Part shown: piece by piece, positions 53,370-63,796 of the stretch
Position numbering within the stretch: the first letter of the stretch is position 1
How the letters are laid out: each line of letters begins with the position of its first letter
Source: Arion vulgaris
Lineage: Eukaryota; Mollusca; Gastropoda; Stylommatophora; Arionidae
DNA length: 64,000 bases
Direction: 5' to 3'
Assembly (NCBI GenBank): GCA_020796225.1
Contig: CM036755.1
Span: 81,289,150-81,353,149, forward strand
The notes under the pieces: model-generated
The model's input: the letters and a program-made list of their open reading frames with translations, nothing else
The model's database searches: none
Told to the model about the DNA's origin: nothing
Program-made: the position numbers and the translations under genes

Positions 53370-53625
53370 TGAGACAGAAAAGACTATACTTGCAATTTCT
53401 CCATTTAGATCTGATCTGGGCAACTCGCTCAATCTCTTCCATGAAATTGAGTCTGATATTTCTTTCCTTTGTCAGTAAAGTTCGTTTCACGGTTTTTTCT
53501 AGTGCATCCCTGCTTTCTAACCCCACCCACCCCCTTCCTTCCCCAACCACCACTTCAATGCCTGCTGTGGTATTCTTCGATAGTTTCGTCTCAAGATATG
53601 CCCAACATATCTCCAACTTCTCCCT
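53370..53625 (-). pseudogene. LINE-C ORF2 C-terminal fragment
   Basis: The minus strand encodes LESRDALEKTVKRTLLTKER, NIRLNFMEEIERVAQIRSKW and RNCKY. It aligns with 23540-23660 and 62600-62750. Confidence 0.75.
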
Positions 53626-54000
53626 TTTATAATAGTTGTTACTATTGGTTGACCAGACATTTCTCTGATTTCATCACCTTTTGTGAATTCGCCCTATTCT
53701 ATATTCATCATTTTTCGCAGACATTTTTATTCACATGCATTCAACTTAGTTTTTATATCTTTAGTCATTTCCAACTAGCGCTGGCATATGTTAGAATTGA
53801 TACAACATGGGCATAGACAATTTTTTATTTAGTTTTTAAAACGATATAATTTGCAGTTGCATATTTTATTGAGACTAACATTACTTTGGAAAATTCGTAG
53901 CATAATTATGTATCTCCAGTGAATACACACATTATCTTGTAACTTTCTTTTCCTTTAACTAAATTTTATGAATGGCATTTAATTGTGTAGATATATTGAG
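53626..54000. other. Unassigned AT-rich stretch
   Basis: Resembles 12955-13010 near its start (TAGTTGTTACTA, CATTTCTCTGATTTCATCAC). Otherwise nothing was recognised. Confidence 0.45.
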
Positions 54001-54004
54001 TGAT

Positions 54005-54442
54005 TTATTAATAGGACCATCATCCTTGCACTTCAGTGAGTAACCATATGTGCTCCGATCTCTTTCTTACACAGGAAGATCTCAGCTGCAGTGCACGAGC
54101 TCCGTAGCACCGGTGAGGTTCACCGATGTAACTTTGAAAATGGTGAAGATATTTGTGTAGGAATTTTATGGTTAATCTTGTCTAATGAATTTTGCCCGTG
54201 CAGCGGCTTTCCAGCCTGATCTTTTCGATTTTGAGCCGCCAAGAGTTCTTTTACGTGCTCAAATAGAATATGGGACCTACGTTTTATAGTCCATCTCAGA
54301 TAGGACTAGGAACTCGATCTCACCTACACTGAAATCAGGGATCGCTGGAAATGTATCTAGATGGCTCAACGACGGGGCGAACCTGATACCTTTAGCACGA
54401 GAGATGAGTACCTAACCTCTACGCCACAGAGATCCCGTAACT
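54005..54442 (-). mobile_element. SINE-A, near full length
   Basis: GCACTTCAGTGAGTAACCAT, CACGAGCTCCGTAGCACCGG, GGCTTTCCAGCCTGATC, TAGGACTAGGAACTCGATCT and head CTAACCTCTACGCCACAGAG (complement of A box TGGCGTAGAGG). It is collinear with 7755-8188. Confidence 0.88.
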
Positions 54443-54544
54443 TTGTGTAGGTAAAGTAACGTACATTTATCACAATCTAACAGAATATGACAAGAGAAAA
54501 TAAATAATAAGAAACAATCAAAATTCATTAATATCAATTTGAAG

Positions 54545-54724
54545 TCAATTTAACAATAAAACAAATCATGTCGCAATCTGAGGCACATTTCTGTATAAGA
54601 CAGTCAAACAGGCACATGCTGCGAAACTTGGTAGTTAATCTGTTAACTAGCCAAATAAAGTTAGACAAGTCTTACTCACCCCCATACAAATTAGTTTATA
54701 CCCTGCTCTTCAGTCGGTCTAGAT
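54545..54724 (+). repeat. Duplicated block X, left part (interrupted by hAT)
   Basis: AATCATGTCGCAATCTGAGG, ATGCTGCGAAACTTGGTAGT and CCTGCTCTTCAGTCGGTCTA are the inverted paralog of 25335-25490. Confidence 0.88.
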
Positions 54725-55223
54725 CATAGGTTCCCAACCTTTTTTGAATGAGCGCCCCATTCTCAGTGAATAATTTGCTAGCGCCCCCTTGGGTAAACTA
54801 TATTGTATATACTATAAATTGAAAAACAAGGACACACTTTTAAATTATTTTATTAGAAAATAATACCAATATTACTGTATTCCTCACATTATCGTTGACA
54901 CACTTTTAGTTATAATGTATTTATTGGAGCTGAACTAGATGTGATGAAGCTAATTTATCGATGTTTAGTGCCATTTTTGTCACCAATAATCTTAAACCGC
55001 CGCATTACTCTATTGACAATCTGTTTCGTTTCTTTGTGAATAGTCTGGTGACCATGCTAACTTCTCTTTCAGATAAATAGGATGATGGGAATACAATAAA
55101 TAACTTCTTACTGCAGTCTGTAAGCGTAGATATAATATTGAAATTTGACTTTGTAGCCACACTTTTTGATATCTATTATTCAATTTTCATTTTCAACACT
55201 TTATTTGTTGACGATTCTATCAA

Positions 55224-56920
55224 CTCTTCCTCCAGTGATAATTCTGTTATTGGTACATTTTCTTCTTCTTCAACTTCGTGCTCACTAGACTGGGATTTTG
55301 GATTCTATAATAAAGGTCCCTGTCAGCCACGCCAAACAGTTTTCTTTGATGCTGGTATAAGTGGGCCACCTCTTTCTTCTCAGGTCTGCATACTGAGGGC
55401 AGTGCTGTAGGACATGCTCTGTCATCATACACGCCAATCCACAGGGGCACAGGTCTTTTGTGCCTATCTTGAATCTAGTTGTGTTCTCATTCTGTTGTGA
55501 CCCATTCGGAGGCGAAGTATGATAATGGGTTCTCTTCTGGGCAGTTGGTAATATCCATCATGCTTGTTGTGTTGTGTGTGTTCTTTCTCCCATTTTGTTG
55601 TGTAGTGCCCTCTGACGATGGTTTTTGCTTCTGACCAGGTTGTCATCTTGAGGTATCCCTGCTCCATCTTCAGCCATTCTGTCAGCATCTTTATTCCCCT
55701 TGAGCTTGCAGTCTCTTCTTGCACTTCAAGGAATTGATTCTCTTGCTGCCTTCAAAATGGATATTTTGAGTAGGTCTGTCACGTTTCTTATTTTGTGTGT
55801 GTGTCTTTATGGGGTCACAGTAGATTTCCCTGAGCCTCGCAAACTCGGGTTTCTGTGGCTAAGTGGTTAAGCAGTTTGCCTTGTGAGTCGAAGGTCGTGG
55901 GTTCGAGTCCGCACCGCGTCATTCTATTCACGAGTGCAGTTTTTTCCAGAGACTCCTTGGATTGTTGCTGGAGCTACGGAGTTCGTGTTTTGTACAATAC
56001 TCTCGGCATTTCTGCGGAGAGGGACCGAGCGTATGGGGTAAAACCCGGTGCAATGAAGTCAATCCTTCGGCTTTTAAACCCTTCTAAACTCGCAAACTGT
56101 GTGCATACAGCTCTTTTGTAGTTCTACTGGGGCACTGGTTTTTTATACTTGGGTGAAATTTCTAAGGTTCAAGGAGAGCTTGGCAGGTTTGTGGTCACTG
56201 TCTCCTAGTTGTTCCATGACAATTCGATCCAGTTTGTGGGCTATATCACCGGTGGCAAAGACGAGGTCTGGGGGATATATTTTTATATCTTCTTGAGTAG
56301 AAGGTTGGTGAGTCATCAAGTTCATTCATGAGCTGCAGGTTGATATCTATTTCTCCCTGTTCTACCTGCCCCCCTTGCATTGGTGACTTGGTATCCTCAC
56401 CTTTCAGAGTGGCTGTAAAAATCTCCCACTACTAGACAGTTTGTATTGATCAATGTTATGGCTTCCAGCATAAGGGCTCTGTCATTGAGACAATATATAT
56501 TGTACATTCGAATATGTTAGTTGTCTACAAATATGTCAATTCCTTTGATGTCTGCTTTCCCATTTGCTTTCTGGTGTAAATGTCCTCGGTGTTCCAGTGG
56601 ATTATGTTGAGTCTCCCGCGTCTGGTGGGGTTTGATCTGCAAGATTTTCCTGCCGCTCATTTGCTTTAGCACTAGTGATAGCGTGTTCACAAGCAGTTAT
56701 TTGTTTACCACCCTCATGATGGTTGGTCTAATATTCTTTCTCTGTAACTAAGTCTCGGGGGCAGAGCGGCGACCATAGAATCCGTTATTCCATTCCTCAT
56801 TTTCAGGGGTCGTTGCACCATGTTATGCGCCTTATGGCCTAGTGTATCTTGTTCTGCAAACATTTGTTTCGGGTTAGAATTCCCTAGTCGTTGATTGCTA
56901 CGCAACTGTCTTGTGAGGGA
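55224..56920 (-). mobile_element. LINE-G, internally deleted, inserted in hAT
   Basis: Direct repeats CGATTCTATCAA at 55212-55223 and 56921-56932 bracket it (12 bp). Reading the minus strand from 56920 gives an endonuclease part (HIRMYNIYCLNDRALMLEAI, NTNCLVVGDFYSHSERYGYQ, TGDIAHKLDRI, GDSDHKPAKLSLNLR). The SINE follows, then the post-RNase H tail (DGYYQLPRREPIIILRLRMG, HNRMRTQL, IGTKDLCPCGLA, VLQHCPQYADLRRKRWP). The reverse transcriptase is absent. Confidence 0.82.
55846..56088 (+). mobile_element. SINE-B, full length with target duplication
   Basis: It is flanked by CTCGCAAACT at 55836-55845 and 56089-56098. The head contains a perfect A box (TGGCTAAGTGG) and B box (GGTTCGAGTCC). The body has GCTGGAGCTACGGAGTTCGT and ATACTCTCGGC. 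At 243 bp it is the reference copy for the family and the innermost, youngest layer of this nest. Confidence 0.93.
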
Positions 56921-58698
56921 GCGATTCTATCAATTTGCATTGCGTCCCGAATGGGAAAAAAGCATAGAAACATAGTAATCATGTATTAACTATAGAATAT
57001 GTTCGTTCATTGCGAATGTTTTTAAACCACGGTACAGAATCAGAAGAGAATTTTTATAATTTTACGGGCGCCGTCACTAGACACAATAGTCAGTCGCCGT
57101 TTTGAAAACCGGAAGGCATTTGTAATATTGAAGATTGTTCTATGAGGGTCATATTGAGTAAATTCTAAAAACTTATTGTAAAATATTCGTTTCGTGATTC
57201 CAAATGCTGGCTATCAACCAGAATATCGACATCAGTTGTTTCCATTGAAGAAAGATTGTGAAAGCTGATAAAATTGTCAAATGTTAATACAACGCAAGTT
57301 TTGACATGAACGCAGAAATAATTGCTTTTGCTTTGATCTAATTAGAATCATTTCCTTACAGTTGTAAGTTCGTTTCATTAAATTTGTTGTATAAATCTGT
57401 CAGATAAGCAATATTGCTTTAAGATTTCAATAAAATCTATCTAAAAGAATCATTGCTGTTTTCCAAAAAAACCTTTGTGATTGCTTAAAAGAGTTCCCAA
57501 CATCATTTTAGAGAGGTACCTGTTGACAGCCAACGAACTTCTGTATGCAATAGTAAACGATTTAAGTCTTCGTCGTTTTTATCACACAGCTTTCTAAATA
57601 ATCTTTCATCGAGTGTATTTTCTTCTGGTCATGTTAACTGATGTAATTACATACTGTAGTGAGCGATGAAGGCAATTACTAAGATTTTTGTGACAAAACG
57701 TTGTCGGTGAATCACACAATGCACGGCGACTATATTTGGGAAATAATTTTTTTAAAATATGAAATCAACTAGTTTAGTGTCCAACCATTGTCAGAACACC
57801 ATCGGCAGCAAACAAGATAATATTCAGCGAAAATTCTTTGTTCCTAAAATGGTATTCCAATACGTCAAATATAGATTTTCTTTATTGTCCGTTTCTAATT
57901 TTTTTGCAAATAATAGTTCTTGACAAATGTTTTCATCTTTTATGAAGCGAACATACGCCATAAGTAAAGACTAATTTGCTGGTAAAGAAGACGCATCGAG
58001 TTATGAAGAAAGCTTCAAAAGTAGTCTTCAAAACATCATTTCGACGATTCGTCTCTACACTGTGTTATTTCTCAATGAGACTTAAAAATAATTTCAGACC
58101 GCGGCATGTGCAGTACAGTACGCAGAACCTCACTCGCAGCTGGCAATATCAATTCTTCGTCAATATTGTGCGGTTTTTCAGATTTTGCAATAAGTAGGAA
58201 ATGTTGCATGAAGAGGTAACCCATCATTTCCTTGTTTTGCTGCCGCCAAAACCATACCAGACAAAGTTGGACATCTCGAATATTGATCTCTAAGCTTGAA
58301 CGTAAGATACATTTTCATCTTTTCTGCCAGGATGTATTTTGCTCACATGCTCTTCTAATCGTAAAGCTTTCATTACTTCATGTGAAAACATATTGTGGAA
58401 AATTCAGACACATTGGTAATGTCTTGTTTGTGGGTGATTGAATAAAACCTATTTCAAATACTCGATATCCTTTTCTCTGGAGTTTGTCTTTGATTCGGAC
58501 ACAACCTGGCACAATATGCATAGATTCTGTCTATTGCACTATTAATCGTTGCGCGTGGGAAGGACCTGCGTGACTTTGAATTTTCAGTTAAAGGGGCGGT
58601 GGATGGTCCTCAACGCTCCTAAACTTTACTTTTCAACCTAGCTCCCTTCCAACCTCTTAGCGCCCCGGTGGTGGTACCGCCCCCGTTGGGAACCTATG

Positions 58699-59120
58699 GT
58701 CTAGATATTTGACACGATCAATTCAAACACGTATCCTTCAAGATTGCATGACACATTTCCAAGATTACATTTCAACTATATTATACATAACTGGTTTAAA
58801 GCAGGAAGTAAATTGTTAACACGACTGACTGATGTTATCTATAAGATTTACCTAGACGAGTTCAGTCGCCATATTGTCTCTAGTCACAGAACCACGTTTC
58901 AAAGTCTTGATATTAAAATATGTGCGTTTGAAAGTAAACATAAATATATGTCCACTTTTGTTTCGTAAGAAGTTCCAACTTTTGAATGTAAGTATTAATA
59001 TTTAAGTCAGTTACTTTCAAGTTTTATTTTATTCGTTACATTTGTATGAAATATTCATTACCTAGTACCAGTTACTTAGTTCTAGCTACTTAGTATTATA
59101 TTTCTCTTGTATTGTTTGAG
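58699..59120 (+). repeat. Duplicated block X, right part
   Basis: It continues block X after the hAT (ATATTTGACACGATCAATTC). It encodes HNWFKAGSKLLTRLTDVIY like the other copy and runs to TATTTCTCTTGTATTG. Confidence 0.88.
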
Positions 59121-59137
59121 ATGTTTTAAAAATTCAA

Positions 59138-59212
59138 CACTATGGGATCGAACCGACACCACATATTTAGAATGTAAGTGCGCTATCCACTAAACTACGC
59201 TGGTTTAGTAAC
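59138..59212 (-). repeat. tRNA-like sequence
   Basis: The minus strand has TAGTTTAGTGGATAGCGC (A box) and GTCGGTTCGATCCCATAG (B box). The acceptor stem does not pair, so it is read as a tRNA-derived fragment rather than a gene. Confidence 0.5.
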
Positions 59213-59486
59213 ACGCCTCGTGAAGTATGTACTAGGTTGGATGTCTCCTGCCTGACAAAAATTTATTCGAACTTAAAATAAATGTCTTACACATTTTCAA
59301 ACATACTCAAAAATAAATGCTTACAAATATTTATCAGCAGGGCATACGACCACACCTGTAATATGGGTCAACTGCATGGTGTCCAGCATCAAATACCACA
59401 TTAGGAGAACTGGATAAGGTGCAAACCAGGCGCTTCGTGTCGTCACAGAAGCAATGAAATCAACACCAATAGTGAAGATGGAAAGA

Positions 59487-59537
59487 GTGTGGGGGTGGGG
59501 TGGGGGTGGGGGGAGGGGGTGGGGGGGGGGGTGGGGG
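59487..59537 (+). repeat. G-run tract, potential G-quadruplex
   Basis: Runs of four to eleven G separated by single T or A occupy about 50 bp of the plus strand. Confidence 0.9.
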
Positions 59538-59714
59538 TACAAGCACTTAGAGAACGCAGAGACACAAAAGTAATGACGCAGACACAAAAGTGATGACGCA
59601 GGCAGAAAGGTTTCTGAGTATGCCAAGCCACCCAATGGAATACAGATTCCAAAATCTCGCAATGTGACAGCTGAAAAGAAGTAGTTTTATTCAACAGGCC
59701 AAAATACTGCATAG

Positions 59715-60635
59715 GTAAACATCAGACCTACCAAAAGTTGGCATTCCCCTAAAGACTGTACCATATCACACCCATTGGAGAGAGGAGACTGAACCAGAAG
59801 TATGTATCCAGACATGAGTTAAAGGAATACTCGACAAGGATGAGCAGAACAGCATACAACGTAAGACAGTCACTCTCAGTTTACTTGATGAAAATTACCT
59901 ACAAGATCTCTTTGCCTGGGTATACATAGATGAGTCAGGAGAAAATGCAGTGAAGAATGTAGGAGCAGGAGCTTACATAAAATACCCAAACAACCTTAGG
60001 GATGCAATTAAAGTACCGACTGGGAAATTCTGTCACAATTAAGATGCAGAAATTCAAGCAATCAAGGTGGCAACAGAGAAACTGTTGAATATCAGACTTG
60101 ATCCACAACCTTTTGCATTTTTGACAGATGTAAAATCAGCACACCAAGCACTCCAGTCCAAAAAATTGCCAAGTCTACATACCCTACTGTCTAAACTTTA
60201 ATCAATGTAAGCAGTGCAGGGTCGTCTTGCAGTGGATACCGTATCACTGTGGGATACCAGGAAATAAAAGAGAAGACCGACTGGCCAAGGAAGATGTTGC
60301 ACGAGAGCAACCAGATGTGCCAGTTACCTACCCCCAAAAGAAAAGGATGATTAAATCAAGCAGAAAGCCACAAATACCAACACAAGACGTTTACAGCAGA
60401 TATGAGCAGATTGGAATAAGTTGTCTTTCCTCGCCTTAGAACAGGACACAATCGACTCAGCAGCACATGTATACAAAGATTCAAGAGTGGAAATTCAGCA
60501 ATTCAGCCATGTGGACAGGCACATCAGACTGTAGATCACATACTTCAAGACTGCCCCGAATATGAAATAGTGAGAAAAATTCACTGGCCCAACGCAACAA
60601 CAATCGACAGAAAACTACAGGGGCCTCTGTGTGAG
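59715..60635 (+). pseudogene. LINE-G RNase H domain and C-terminal tail
   Basis: The plus strand encodes DLFAWVYIDESGENAVKNVG (first catalytic Asp), AEIQAIKVATEKLLNI (Glu), FLTDVKSAHQALQSKKL (second Asp), QWIPYHCGIPGNKREDRLAK (His and final Asp) and EQPDVPVTYPQKKRMIKSS. In other frames come LRTGHNRLSSTCIQRF and QTVDHILQDCPEYE. All four RNase H carboxylate blocks are visible, but stops near 60040 and 60200 and a frameshift near 60225 and 60430 break it. It is the same class as 40790 and 55224. Confidence 0.9.
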
Positions 60636-60689
60636 CTACAATAGAAAAGTTTATACAAGAGACAACATTGAATATATAGACAGTATTTC

Positions 60690-60790
60690 ATGCGACGAAA
60701 AGAAGGATGGATACTCAAAAATTATATCGGAGACAAATAACGTGTTACGGAGTTGGTGCACTGCCTCTGGAATCTTCCTGTGTAACAAAG
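60690..60790 (+). mobile_element. SINE-A 3' remnant
   Basis: TATCGGAGACAAATAACGTG and TTACGGAGTTGGTGCACTGC resemble the SINE-A 3' region. Confidence 0.5.
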
Positions 60791-60837
60791 AGGCTAGAAC
60801 ATATATGGATATTTTCCGAAATTAAAGATGATGATTC

Positions 60838-61096
60838 TTGGGCGGTAGTTTTCTCTGTGGTTAAGTAGTTATTACATTGCCTTGTCTTCCGAAGGTCATG
60901 GTTTTCAATCCGGTAAACGCCGTTCTGTTCACCAATGCATTTTTTCGGAGATCACTAAATTTGTTGCCGCAGCTAAGGAGTTCCGACTTTGTCCACTACG
61001 CACTTTTCTGCAACCGAGAGGTTCCCGAGCTATATAAGGATCGATCGGTGCAATGACGTCATTACTTTGTCTTTAGACCCTTTATATGCAGATGCT

Positions 61097-61127
<31 letters not shown>

Positions 61128-61130
61128 TAT
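60838..61130 (+). mobile_element. SINE-B with (AATC)n tail
   Basis: TTTCTCTGTGGTTAAGTAGT (A box region), GGTTTTCAATCCGG (degenerate B box), GCCGCAGCTAAGGAGTTCCG, GGTGCAATGACGTCA, then ATCAATCAATCAATCAATC. Confidence 0.85.
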
Positions 61131-61325
61131 AGGCTAGTAATTTGAGGCTCTCAGTCACTTTACATTTTGTAAAAGCTGTCTTTGCTGTCTGTGTAATATC
61201 GTATTTTAGGGCAGTGTAGGAAATGAAGTACGTGAGCATGAGGAATTTAATGACTGAATGACTTGTGCAGTCATTGTGAGACTGTTCATGTTAGGATTTT
61301 TTTCCCCCTCCGACAGAAACAAACT

Positions 61326-61395
61326 CCTTGATCTTACCGGGGATCGAACCCGCGTCTCCTATATTGCTGCCCGCACTCTAATACATTTTGTTAGA
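61326..61395 (-). repeat. tRNA-like sequence
   Basis: The minus strand has GCGGGTTCGATCCCCGG with a good B box and T-stem. The D-arm side (GGCGTCTAACAAAATG) is a poor A box, so it is probably a SINE head or pseudogene. Confidence 0.5.
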
Positions 61396-61454
61396 CGCCA
61401 ATCTCTACTTTATATACACACACACACACACCATATGTGTGTAACATAAGCAAG

Positions 61455-61785
61455 GGGGTCTGTGTGACGTAGAGGTTAGGTGCTCCCCTCTCGTGAGGAA
61501 AGGTACAAGGTTCGTTCCCTCGTGTAGCCATCTGAATATTTTTCCAGAGATCCCTGAACTCAGTGTAAGTGAGATCAAGTTTCTAGTCGTATCGGGGACG
61601 GACGATATAACTTATGTTCCTTGTTTAATTTGAACATGCAAAAGAATTCTTGGCAGTTTAAAATCGAGAAGAGCAGGCTGGAAAGTTACTGTCCGTGAAA
61701 AATGCTTTAGAAAAGATTAAAAATAAATATTCCTACAAAAATATCTTCACCATCTTCTAAATTACATTGATATTATCATTGTCAT
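61455..61785 (+). mobile_element. SINE-A head and body
   Basis: GGGTCTGTGTGACGTAGAGG (A box), AGGTTCGTTCCCTCGTG (B box), TTTTTCCAGAGATCCCTGAA and TCGAGAAGAGCAGGCTGGAA. It ends at the edge of the duplicated block. Confidence 0.85.
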
Positions 61786-62240
61786 TAAACTTTTGATCAA
61801 TGAACATGTCTGATCCGATCTCTTTCTTACACATAAAGATCTCAGTGGGAATTCACCAACACCGTAGCACTAACAAGAGTCCCCATGTGAAATTTAGAAA
61901 ATAGTTAAAATTTGTGTAGGAAGTATTTCTACTAAAGAATTTTTTTAATACATTTTAAATTACTTAAGGGTGTCTGCGACGTAGATGCAATGTTCTCGCC
62001 TTTCACTCCACAGGTACTCAGTTCCTTCGCCGAGTGAAGCGATTGTGATATTTTTCCAGAGATCATCCCTGATATCAATGATGGGGAGATCGAGTTTCGA
62101 ATCTTATCGAGGTTTAACATTGGCTTTTGTAATTGAGCTGACATTTTATGGCAAGGTTACACACGAGAAATTCACGGAGAAAGTCAAAAGCAGTTTATTG
62201 AAACGAGAACTCTAGTAGAAGTAACGTTGGCGCTGAATAG
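61786..62240. mobile_element. Oppositely oriented SINE-A parts (inverted paralog of 23940-24370)
   Basis: GATCCGATCTCTTTCTTACA to AGAGTCCCCATGTG is the 3' part in minus orientation. From 61965 a plus-strand head and body follow (GGGTGTCTGCGACGTAGATG, GAGATCGAGTTTCGAATC). The same junction exists at 24200-24230. Confidence 0.8.
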
Positions 62241-62544
62241 GACATATAGAGTTTGCAAATAATATAGAGAAAAATACTAAAATATTACCTAACCTAAAAC
62301 CATGATTTTTCCAAAACTTTTGTCTGGCCCCACCAACAAAAATAATCAAGAGCCGCCACTGATATGGACTATGAAAGTAAAGACAAAAAAGAATAATTCT
62401 TAGTCTTCAAATGGTAAGTATGCATTTGTCAAGTGGGTAAAGAGCTGGGGTACTTCCCTTATTAGAGCGATGGCAGAGTCAACGGTGTAATCTCTGTTAA
62501 GGTCAAACGGTTAGCATTAAAAAGACATGACATACAGTGCAATG
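62241..62544. other. Shared spacer of the segmental duplication
   Basis: GGACATATAGAGTTTGCAAA, AGACAAAAAAGAATAATTCT and GGCAGAGTCAACGGTG match the reverse complement of 23705-23935. No coding. Confidence 0.7.
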
Positions 62545-62756
62545 ATGCATTTAATAAATAATAATAATTCATCTCGTACCGTTATACGTTACATAGGACC
62601 TACAAGTAATTTCTCCATACTGCTCTACCCTGGGCAACTCGCTCAATCTCCTTCATGGAACTGAGACCAATATTTCTTTCATTACTCAGCACAGTTCGTT
62701 TCAGGGTCTACCTAGGCCGTTCATTCTTTCTTGAATCCTTTGCATCTCTCTGCAAT
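62545..62756 (-). pseudogene. LINE-C ORF2 C-terminus and 3' tail
   Basis: The minus strand encodes RDAKDSRKNERPR, LKRTVLSNERNIGLSSMKEI and ERVAQGRAVWRNYL, then AACGGTACGAGATGAATTA. It is the paralog of 23505-23707. Confidence 0.82.
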
Positions 62757-63111
62757 GCCTTCTTTGATTATTTCTTCTCATTGTGTGCCCAACCAGATGA
62801 TGTATATAGAGCTGTTATCATGGCAATGCCTTCTTTGATCATCTCTTCTCATTGTGTGCCCAACCAGATGATGTATATATAGCTGTTATCATGGCAATGC
62901 CTTCTTTGATCATCTCTTCTCATTGTGTGCCCAACCAGATGATTTATATAGAGCTGTTATCATGGCAATGCCTTCTTTGATCATCTCTTCTCATTGTGTG
63001 CCCAACCAGATGATGTATATAGAGCTGTTATCATGGCAATGCCTTCTTTGATCATCTCTTCTCATTGTGTGCCCAACCAGATGATGTATATAGAGCTGTT
63101 ATCATGAAAGA
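62757..63111. repeat. 71-bp tandem repeat from LINE-C codons, 5 copies
   Basis: GCCTTCTTTGATCATCTCTT then CTCATTGTGTGCCCAACCAG, ATGATGTATATAGAGCTGTT and ATCATGGCAAT, starting at 62757, 62828, 62899, 62970 and 63041. The reverse strand contains the LGHxxRRDDQR-type codons. The paralog at 23434-23510 has a single unit. Confidence 0.95.
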
Positions 63112-63796
63112 TATTCTATTATAGAGATATCTTATTATAGTCAGCCAGAGATATGGTGACAACAAATAAAAGACAGAATGAGTGAAGTGCTAGTGATACA
63201 CTAAAGTTAATACAATAGAGAAGTAAGAAAAAGGCACAATGAAAAAATTAGGATAGTCTACAAAAATATAACAAAAGAAATCAGAAAGAACATAAGAAGA
63301 GATAAAAAGCAATACCTACAAGATTGTTGTGGAAGATTCGAAGCACACCAGAAAAAAAGGAGAGAGCAGAAAATGTTCAAAGAAATATAAGCAGTGACCA
63401 TAACGTTTAAAACCAAAGCTAAATGCAATAAAAGATAGTGTGGGAAAACCTAACAGGACAAAAAGAAATTCTCTACAGGTGGAAAGAATATTGCAGCGAC
63501 GTGTAAATGAACAAAGGCGAAAAGTGCAATAGAACATACACTGAAATAATCACAGAGAAAGAGACAGAACCATCGTTAGAGACAGTTGAATGGACAATTA
63601 AAAGCTGAAACATGGAAAAATGAACCAGGATGTGATAATACTTTGATGAGAAATCTCTTTGAAATTTTATGAAAGCTGGAAAAAAACAAAACATACAAAT
63701 ATAGTAGGCAACATGCAAAAATGTAAGCGGAACAGAAATATGGCCAAAAGAATGGAGAAGATCAATATTTATCCCATTAATTAATAAAGGAGACAC
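63112..63796 (+). pseudogene. LINE reverse transcriptase N-terminal part (duplicated block)
   Basis: It begins with one copy of the 39-bp unit (GTCAGCCAGAGATATGGTGA) and continues through a Lys/Arg-rich linker (ITKEIRKNIRRDKKQYLQDC). It ends with WTIKS and, in another frame, NMQKCKRNRNMAKRMEKINI, interrupted by SINE-C2. It is the inverted paralog of 22660-23430. Confidence 0.8.

Larger units (their letters stand above)
54860..58400 (-). pseudogene. hAT transposase (ZBED5-like), decayed and interrupted
   Basis: Minus-strand remnants in order are HPGRKDENVSYVQA, VLKTTFEAFFITRCVFF, NIILFAADGVLTMVGH, KKLFPKYSRRALCDSP, NLSNCLHRSLQYVITSVN, HTEVRWLS-like words near 57530, and YCLSDRFIQQI. After the LINE come LIESSTNKVLK and FPSSYLSEREVSMVT then KKRNRLS, the C-terminal dimerisation region. 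ADG and the leucine/histidine segment correspond to the RNase H-like fold of ZBED5/FAM200-type hAT transposases. Stops occur throughout. Confidence 0.82.
54725..58698 (-). mobile_element. hAT DNA transposon (3,974 bp) with intact ends
   Basis: Terminal inverted repeats CATAGGTTCCCAAC and GTTGGGAACCTATG are perfect over 14 bp. They are flanked by the 8-bp target duplication GTCTAGAT at 54717-54724 and 58699-58706. The paralogous block at 24906-25492 shows the empty site. The transposase lies on the minus strand and is decayed. A LINE (55224-56920) sits inside it. Confidence 0.95.

Noticed and set aside
59138..59212. Functional tRNA genes (also 7683, 8646, 15800, 61326 and 55848)
   Set aside because: A and B boxes are visible, but acceptor and D or anticodon stems do not pair, and several belong to SINEs with bodies and tails.
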